A stretch of 9,019 nucleotides of DNA from JANNGZ01 sp031404155 (lineage in GTDB: Bacteria; Pseudomonadota; Gammaproteobacteria; Burkholderiales; Burkholderiaceae_C): positions 1 through 9,019 of the forward strand of contig JANNGZ010000397.1 of the NCBI GenBank assembly GCA_031404155.1. Reading direction: 5' to 3'. Below are positions 5,957 through 9,019 of the stretch, piece after piece. A program made the position numbers and the translations under genes. Position 1 is the first letter of the stretch; the number at the start of each line of letters is the position of its first letter. Under the pieces are notes generated by a model. It made no database searches and was not told the origin of the DNA. It saw only the letters and a list, made by a program, of their open reading frames with translations.

Positions 5957-8821
5957 TCAGACCACCGGTGAGCCGGCGCGCATGAGCAGGCTGGTGCGCA
6001 CCAGTTGTTTCAACGCCGGCACGCAAGAGCCACATTCGGTGCCGCATTGGAGCGCGACTTGCAACTGCGCCAGGCGCACCTCGGGTGAGCCGTCGCAGCG
6101 CTGAAGCTGCGCCACGATGCGCGCCTCGCTCACGTTGAGGCAGGTGCACACCCGCGGGCTCGCGGCGTCCAGCGGTACCGGCGGGCGCAGCCCCGGCGAG
6201 AGCAGCGCGCGCCGGTAGGCGTGCACCTCCAGCTCGTCCTGCAGCAGCGCCTTGAGCCAGGCCTCGGCGCTGATGTCGCCGCTGAGCACGAAGCGGTCCA
6301 CCCGGGTGCCGTCGCCGCTCAGGCCGATCGTGCGCCGCTGGCCGCGGCGCTTGTCCAGGTAGCGTAGCGCCAGCCTGTCGTGGGGGTCCAGGCCGAGCAG
6401 CGCCTCGATGGCCTCGACCACGCCTGCGGCCGCGGCCTCGTGGTGCGCGGCACGAAAGAGCACGCCGCCGCGCTGGTGGCCAAACGGCACGCAGGCGGCA
6501 AACGCGAACTGCGGCAGGTGGTGGCGCAGCGCCAGCTGCACCCGCTGCACCTCACCCTCGGCAATCCAGGCCACGCCGAGCAGCTTCCAGGGCAATTCGG
6601 CCTTGAGCAGCTTCACCGCGCTGTGTTTCAGCTCGGGCTGTTTCGAGCGTGGGCAAAACGCGGGCGAGGTGAGCGCGTTGATGCCGGCCAGCGGCGCGCC
6701 GATGCTGGAGCGGCCTGAGACGAACTCTTCGCCCCAATGCATCGGCACGAAGGCCTGGGTTGGCGCCACCGTGTCGGTGCAGCGCACCGGCAGCAGCACC
6801 GAGCCGCGGCGCGAGGTGACCTGCAGCAGGTCGCCGTCGACCACGGCGAGGCGCCGGGCGTCGCTCGGGTGGATCTCGACCGCCGGCTCGGCCGCCTGGC
6901 CGAAGAGCCGGCCGACGCTGCCGGTGCGGCTCATGCCGTGCCACTGGTCGCGCAGGCGGCCGGTGTTCAGGCTGAACGGGTAGCGGCCGTCGCGCGGCTC
7001 GGCCAGCGGCACGAAGGAGGTGTCGACAAAACTCGCGCGGCCGTCGTCGGTGGGAAAACGGCCGTCTTCGTAGAGTCGCGCCCGGCCTTGTGTTTCGCCC
7101 TCACGCAGTGGCCAATGTTGCGGGCCCTTGGCCTCGAGCATCGCGTAGCTCAGGCCAGTGATGTCCAGGTCGCGCCCCCGGGTGCTTTCGCGGTGTTCGT
7201 TCCAGATCGACTCGGGCGTGGTGTACGCGAACAGGCTCGGCTGGCCGGGCCGCAGTTGGCCTTCGAGCTGGCGCGCGAAGTCGACCACGATCTGCCAGTC
7301 GTGCCGCGCCTGTCCGCTGGCACGCACCGCGGGCCGCACCCGGCTGATGCGGCGTTCGCTGTTGGTGACGCTGCCGTCCTTTTCGCCCCAGGTGGTCGCC
7401 GGCAACAGCAGGTCGGCAAAAGCGGCGGTAGCCGTGGTCGCGAACGCTTCCTGCAAGACCACGAACTCGCAGCGCTGCAAGGCCCGCCGCACCGTGGCCT
7501 GGTCGGGCATCGACTGCGCGGGGTTGGTGCAGGCAATCCAAAGTGCCTTGATCTGGCCGTCGGCCGCGGCCTCGAACATCTCGACCGCGGTCTTGCCGGG
7601 CTGGGCGGGCACCTCGTCCACGCCCCACAGCCGCGCCACCTCGGCGCGGTGTTGTGCATTGCCCAGGTCGCGATGCCCGCTCAGCAGATTGGCCATGCCG
7701 CCGACCTCGCGCCCGCCCATCGCGTTGGGCTGGCCGGTGAGCGATAGCGGCCCCGCGCCGGGCTTGCCGATCTGGCCGCAGGCGAGGTGAAGGTTGATCA
7801 GCGCGGCGTTTTTGGCGGTGCCGCTGGAGCTCTGGTTCAAGCCTTGGCAGTACAGCGACAGCGTGGGCGTGCGGTTCGTGGTGCGGGCGGCGGCGTGAGT
7901 GTCAGTGGCGCCATCGACAGCACCGCCGTCATTCGCACCGTCGAGGCCGGCGAACCAGCGCGCCGCCTGCACGATCTGCTCTTCGCGCAGGCCGGTGATG
8001 CGCGCCGCCTCGCGCGGCGTGAACTCGCGCACCCGTGCTTTCAGCGCATCGAAGCCCCGGGTGTGGGCTTCGATGTAGGCCGCGTCGGTCCAGCCCTCCC
8101 AGAGCATCACATGGAGCATGCCGTTGAACAACGCCACGTCGCTGCCGGGCAGCAGCGGCAGGTGCAGGTCGGCGGCTTCGGCGGTTTCGGTGCGCCGCGG
8201 GTCGGCGACGATCAGGCGCAGCGCCGGGTTGGCACGCTGCGCGTCTTCGATGCGGCGCATCAGGATCGGGTGCGCCCACGCGGTGTTCGAGCCGGCGATG
8301 AAGATCGTGCGGGCGTGTGCGATGTCGTCGTAGCAGGCCGGCGGCGCGTCGGCGCCGAGCGTGGCCTTGTAGCCGGCCACCGCGCTGCTCATGCACAGGC
8401 GCGAGTTGCTGTCGATGTTGTTGCTGCCGATCAAGCCCTTGGCGAGTTTGTTGAAGACGTAGTAGTCCTCGGTGAGCAGCTGGCCCGAGATGTAGAAGCC
8501 CACCGCGTCGCGGCCGTGTTCGCGGATCGTTCTGGCAAAGGCGACGCTGGCGTGTTCGAGTGCCGTGTCCCAGCCGACCGGCCGTGCGGCCTGGCCGCGC
8601 GCCGGGCGCAGCAGCGGTTGCAGCAGCCGGGTCTGCAGCGTCACCGGCACGCTTGCGCTCAGGTGCAGGGTGCTGCCCTTGCTGCACAGGCGGCCGAAGT
8701 TGGCGGGGTGCTCGGGGTCGCCGCGCACGCCGGTGATCTGCCCGGCGCGGCTTTCGATGATCACGCCACAGCCCACCCCGCAGTAGGGGCAGGTGGACTT
8801 GGTGTCGCGTGTGTCAGTCAC
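5957..8821 (-). CDS. nasA: Assimilatory nitrate reductase catalytic subunit
   Basis: This cytoplasmic molybdopterin enzyme (954 residues) reduces nitrate to nitrite for nitrogen assimilation. An N-terminal [4Fe-4S] site is given by Cys11, Cys14, Cys18 and Cys46 (CPYCGVGC ... LCSKG). SNSRLCMSSA places the molybdenum-ligand Cys at 143. SLYCQGLNQSSSGT (322-335), LTGQPNAMGGREVGG (361-375) and TNSERRISRVRP (487-498) are typical NasA runs. A molydopterin dinucleotide-binding domain follows (about 610-725). The C-terminal Bfd-like [2Fe-2S] domain has Cys892, Cys894, Cys930 and Cys933 (VCTCLNVSEA ... CGTECGSC), with Cys926 extra. No twin-arginine signal is seen, as expected for the cytoplasmic form. 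The start is GTG at 8821, 9 nt after the nirD stop, without a clear Shine-Dalgarno site. There is no nearby in-frame ATG. Residues 294-317 form an unusual Gly/Asp/Thr-rich insertion. Confidence 0.95.
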   Translation of the reverse strand: MTDTRDTKSTCPYCGVGCGVIIESRAGQITGVRGDPEHPANFGRLCSKGSTLHLSASVPVTLQTRLLQPLLRPARGQAARPVGWDTALEHASVAFARTIREHGRDAVGFYISGQLLTEDYYVFNKLAKGLIGSNNIDSNSRLCMSSAVAGYKATLGADAPPACYDDIAHARTIFIAGSNTAWAHPILMRRIEDAQRANPALRLIVADPRRTETAEAADLHLPLLPGSDVALFNGMLHVMLWEGWTDAAYIEAHTRGFDALKARVREFTPREAARITGLREEQIVQAARWFAGLDGANDGGAVDGATDTHAAARTTNRTPTLSLYCQGLNQSSSGTAKNAALINLHLACGQIGKPGAGPLSLTGQPNAMGGREVGGMANLLSGHRDLGNAQHRAEVARLWGVDEVPAQPGKTAVEMFEAAADGQIKALWIACTNPAQSMPDQATVRRALQRCEFVVLQEAFATTATAAFADLLLPATTWGEKDGSVTNSERRISRVRPAVRASGQARHDWQIVVDFARQLEGQLRPGQPSLFAYTTPESIWNEHRESTRGRDLDITGLSYAMLEAKGPQHWPLREGETQGRARLYEDGRFPTDDGRASFVDTSFVPLAEPRDGRYPFSLNTGRLRDQWHGMSRTGSVGRLFGQAAEPAVEIHPSDARRLAVVDGDLLQVTSRRGSVLLPVRCTDTVAPTQAFVPMHWGEEFVSGRSSIGAPLAGINALTSPAFCPRSKQPELKHSAVKLLKAELPWKLLGVAWIAEGEVQRVQLALRHHLPQFAFAACVPFGHQRGGVLFRAAHHEAAAAGVVEAIEALLGLDPHDRLALRYLDKRRGQRRTIGLSGDGTRVDRFVLSGDISAEAWLKALLQDELEVHAYRRALLSPGLRPPVPLDAASPRVCTCLNVSEARIVAQLQRCDGSPEVRLAQLQVALQCGTECGSCVPALKQLVRTSLLMRAGSPVV

Positions 8822-8830
8822 TACTGGCGG

Positions 8831-9019
8831 TCAGGCGGCACTCTCGGCGCTCGCCACCACCGGCGCGATCACAGGCGCAATCGCCAGCGTGTTCAGCTCG
8901 TCAGCGTCCAGGAACACCCGGCCGTCGTCGTCCAGGCGCACCTTGAAGGGCGTGGTACAGCCGGCGTCGGGCGCGCGCGCGCAGCCGTCGGCCAGGCCGA
9001 TGGTCCAGTTGTGCAGCGG
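8831..9019 (-). CDS. nirD: Nitrite reductase [NAD(P)H] small subunit, 5' part cut by window edge
   Basis: These are the C-terminal 62 residues of NirD, the small Rieske-fold subunit that pairs with the siroheme-containing NirB to reduce nitrite to ammonium. Reading the minus strand from the right edge gives PLHNWTIGLADGCARAPDAG followed by CTTPFKVRLDDDGRVFLD. This matches the usual NirD end, where a conserved PLHNW and a Cys before the final strand are expected. The protein then has a tail of about 24 residues rich in Ala and Val before the TGA at 8833-8831. The family is about 105-120 residues, so roughly half is visible. It sits 9 nt before nasA in the same direction, which supports the usual nirB-nirD-nasA order, with nirB expected beyond the right edge. 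The operon promoter is also outside the window. Confidence 0.88.
   Translation of the reverse strand, partial: PLHNWTIGLADGCARAPDAGCTTPFKVRLDDDGRVFLDADELNTLAIAPVIAPVVASAESAA

Noticed and set aside
5169..6104. Plus-strand open frame of 311 codons
   Set aside because: It is antisense to ybiB, whose family identity is clear; no domain is visible in the translation.
5937..6149. N-terminal extension of ybiB to 6149
   Set aside because: The extension overlaps the nasA Bfd domain in another frame, has no YbiB similarity, and the family N terminus begins at 5936.
6737..7747. Plus-strand open frame of 336 codons
   Set aside because: It is antisense to the core of nasA, with shadow-type composition and no motif.
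1..9019. Mobile element, CRISPR array, tRNA/rRNA, toxin-antitoxin or defence system
   Set aside because: I saw no transposase or integrase motif, no terminal repeats around a gene, no regularly spaced repeats, no tRNA-like sequence and no defence domains. All genes belong to known housekeeping or metabolic families.

Overview
The window reads as ordinary chromosome from a GC-rich betaproteobacterium. Order Burkholderiales (a Rubrivivax/Leptothrix/Methylibium-like lineage) is the best guess, from base composition, protein style and the nirD-nasA-ybiB-cobA gene order. This taxonomic call is inference; no rRNA gene is present. Every supported gene lies on the minus strand, so transcription runs from the right edge to the left edge. 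Long open frames on the plus strand are antisense shadows of GC-rich codon usage.

Right part (about 9019 down to 4177): a nitrate and nitrite assimilation operon. It contains the 3' end of nirD (nitrite reductase small subunit), nasA (molybdopterin nitrate reductase with a C-terminal Bfd-like [2Fe-2S] domain), ybiB (TrpD2-type nucleic-acid-binding protein) and cobA (uroporphyrinogen-III C-methyltransferase, which supplies the siroheme precursor for nitrite reductase). Spacings are 9 nt, 20 nt and a 4-nt ATGA overlap, so co-transcription is likely. NasA reduces nitrate to nitrite, NirBD reduces nitrite to ammonium, and CobA feeds the siroheme of NirB. A membrane di-iron fatty acid hydroxylase/sterol desaturase family protein (2999-4135) follows 41 nt after cobA.

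Middle (about 2998 to 1733): a strong sigma70-type promoter with a perfect TATAAT drives rpsU (ribosomal protein S21). After an intrinsic-terminator-like hairpin come yqeY (GatB/YqeY domain) and, 11 nt further, a TIGR01244/DUF442 CRxGxRS-type sulfur transferase or phosphatase-like protein. The dnaG and rpoD genes that commonly follow rpsU/yqeY are not here.

Left part (1732 to 1): a 163-nt gap with a 9-bp inverted repeat and a four-copy GGCCGT tandem repeat. Then come dctQ and dctM, the small and large membrane subunits of a TRAP transporter of the mannitol/chloroaromatic type. dctM runs off the left edge and no dctP is in view.

No mobile element, CRISPR array, tRNA, rRNA or defence system was seen. 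I do not see an undescribed system. The points most worth a second look are the unexplained YbiB partner in the nitrate operon, a glycine/aspartate-rich insertion in NasA, the altered rpsU-yqeY neighbourhood, and the structured gap before dctQ.
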